A stretch of DNA of 6,383 bases from an uncultured Synechococcus sp. Lineage in GTDB: Bacteria; Cyanobacteriota; Cyanobacteriia; PCC-6307; Cyanobiaceae. The stretch covers positions 1-6,383 of the forward strand of contig CALJTZ010000403.1 in NCBI GenBank assembly GCA_937975655.1, written 5' to 3'. Under the pieces are notes generated by a model, which was not told the origin of the DNA, did no database searches, and saw only the letters and a list, made by a program, of their open reading frames with translations. Position numbers and translations under genes: made by a program. Below are positions 5,593-6,383 of the stretch, in pieces. Numbering within the stretch: position 1 is the stretch's first letter; every line of letters starts with the position of its first letter.

Positions 5593-6275
5593 GGCTGGGG
5601 GCGGCCAACCGGCTCGATGGCCTTGCGGATGCCGTTGCGGTGGGCCAGGGCGGTGAGTCGATTGGCGAAGCTGTGGCGCAGGGCCTGGCCGTCCCGCAGC
5701 ACCACCACCAGGGTGTGCTGCTTGCGCGAGCCCAGCAGAATCCAGCCCACCAGGGCCGCGATTTCCAGGGGCCAGAACAGCAGCGGAAAGGGCAGCAGCA
5801 GCAGCCCGCCCAAGCAGAGCAGCAGCCACCAGCTGAAGATGTGGGGGTAGAGGGGCTGGCTGTTCACCACGGCGGAGCGGATCTGATCCACTGCGAGCCT
5901 GCGGCCCTCAAAGTCGATCGAGCCGGCCGTGGGCGGGGGGGGCTGGAGCGTTGCTGGCTTGGGGACCGCCAACTGGAACACGAGCACCGGCCCCTGGTGC
6001 CCCAGCTGGATTTCATCGCCATCGGCCACGGGCCGGCACTGGTGGATGCGCTGCCCCTCCAGGTAGGTGCCGTCCTGGCTTTGCCAGTCGCACACCACCC
6101 AGCCGTGGCTGCGGGAATGGCGCACCACGGCGTGGTGATCCGAGACGCCCGAGCTACTGGCCAGGCACAGCCGGTTGCCCTTGGCCTTGCCGATGGTGAG
6201 GGGTGTGGCGGCATCGAGGGGCGCCACCTTGGCGGTGTCGCTGCGCAGCACCAGCTGCGCCTGGATCGGGCTCAT
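5589..6275 (-). CDS. FHA-domain membrane protein with C-terminal hydrophobic hairpin
   Basis: This 228-residue protein has a forkhead-associated (FHA) domain at about residues 5-102, which normally binds phosphothreonine peptides. Seen motifs are PLTIGKAKGN (28-34 region), VSDHHAVV with S45 and H48, and DGTYLEGQRI (68-77), followed by DGDEIQLG. The usual NGT and NG asparagines are replaced by D68 and E73. A proline linker (105-116) leads to GSIDFEGRRLAVDQI, then two closely spaced hydrophobic segments (about 146-167 and 169-182), and a basic cytoplasmic-looking tail (HTLVVVLRDGQALRHSF). The region from 118 onward recalls the DUF6232 layout, but that is tentative. The ATG at 6275 overlaps the upstream stop as ATGA and has a good ribosome site. 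It likely recruits phosphorylated operon products to the membrane (inference). Confidence 0.88.
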   Translation of the reverse strand: MSPIQAQLVLRSDTAKVAPLDAATPLTIGKAKGNRLCLASSSGVSDHHAVVRHSRSHGWVVCDWQSQDGTYLEGQRIHQCRPVADGDEIQLGHQGPVLVFQLAVPKPATLQPPPPTAGSIDFEGRRLAVDQIRSAVVNSQPLYPHIFSWWLLLCLGGLLLLPFPLLFWPLEIAALVGWILLGSRKQHTLVVVLRDGQALRHSFANRLTALAHRNGIRKAIEPVGRPQP

Positions 6276-6382
6276 GGGTCCCCCTTCCGCCGCCGCCACC
6301 ACAGGCGCCAGTCATCGCGGAGGTCGGCCCACCAGCCACCATCGCCTTCGCGAAAGGCCACCACCCGGCCCGGGAACAGCAA
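6272..6382 (-). CDS. 3' end of an unidentified gene, first visible member of the operon (partial)
   Basis: Reading the minus strand inward from the window edge gives an open frame of 36 codons ending at a TGA (6274-6272). That stop overlaps the FHA start as ATGA. This is the same 4-base junction used by three other gene pairs in this operon, which is the main reason to call it coding. The visible tail contains GRVVAFREGDGGWWADL and then DDWRLWWRRRKGDP, rich in Trp, Arg and Asp. The product is not recognised; most of the gene lies beyond 6383. Confidence 0.65.
   Translation of the reverse strand: MLFPGRVVAFREGDGGWWADLRDDWRLWWRRRKGDP
6280..6288 (-). promoter_or_regulatory. Ribosome binding site of the FHA gene
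   Basis: On the minus strand the sequence GGAAGGGGG precedes the ATG at 6275, with GGAAGG ending 7 bases before it. This is the clearest Shine-Dalgarno-like site in the operon and supports the 6275 start over the upstream in-frame codon at 6302. Confidence 0.6.
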
Positions 6383-6383
6383 G

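Noticed and set aside
5593..5829. Upstream extension of the kinase gene to 5829
   Set aside because: The added residues are low-complexity and overlap the membrane-spanning part of the FHA gene; the ATGA overlap at 5589-5592 gives a normal kinase start.
1..6383. CRISPR arrays, tRNA/rRNA genes, insertion sequences or phage attachment sites
   Set aside because: No regularly spaced repeats, tRNA-like cloverleafs, transposase motifs or flanking inverted repeats were found by reading. CAG/CTG-rich runs reflect Gln, Ala and Leu codons in GC-rich genes.

Overview
The window looks like DNA from a GC-rich picocyanobacterium of the Synechococcus/Cyanobium type. The evidence is a very typical cyanobacterial/plastid Ycf65 (PSRP-3) protein, a cyanobacterial HIP1 octamer (GCGATCGC) at 1807-1814, and consistently GC-rich coding DNA. 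The first ~115 bases differ: they are about 50% GC by hand count and read as a signal-peptide-like segment in another frame. This end looks like a foreign piece joined to the start of ycf65, most simply an assembly chimera.

Plus strand, left side: positions 1-115 hold the foreign-looking fragment. Next comes ycf65 (to 406, with its true N-terminus probably missing), a strong intrinsic terminator (428-452), and a membrane-anchored or exported N-acetylmuramoyl-L-alanine amidase (476-1291).

Minus strand, 6383 down to 1248: a tightly packed operon of six genes. In order of transcription these are the 3' end of an unidentified gene; an FHA-domain membrane protein; an atypical Ser/Thr kinase with a zinc ribbon and a C-terminal beta-rich domain; a TerY-like vWA protein; a PP2C phosphatase with a C-terminal membrane anchor and an outer domain; and a single-pass membrane protein with an NTF2-like outer domain. 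Four of the five junctions are 4-base ATGA or GTGA stop/start overlaps and the fifth is a 6-base gap. These overlaps fix the start codons and imply translational coupling.

Kinase, PP2C and TerY-type vWA together match the 'TerY-P triad' phospho-signalling module known from comparative genomics of tellurite-resistance-associated systems. Here the triad is joined to an FHA phosphothreonine reader and to membrane proteins, with no TerD/TerC genes in view. A reasonable model is a membrane-associated phosphorylation switch: kinase writes, PP2C erases, FHA protein reads, vWA protein scaffolds through its metal-dependent adhesion site, and the outer domains of the phosphatase and last protein sense or transmit an envelope signal. 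The signal and the targets cannot be read from the sequence.
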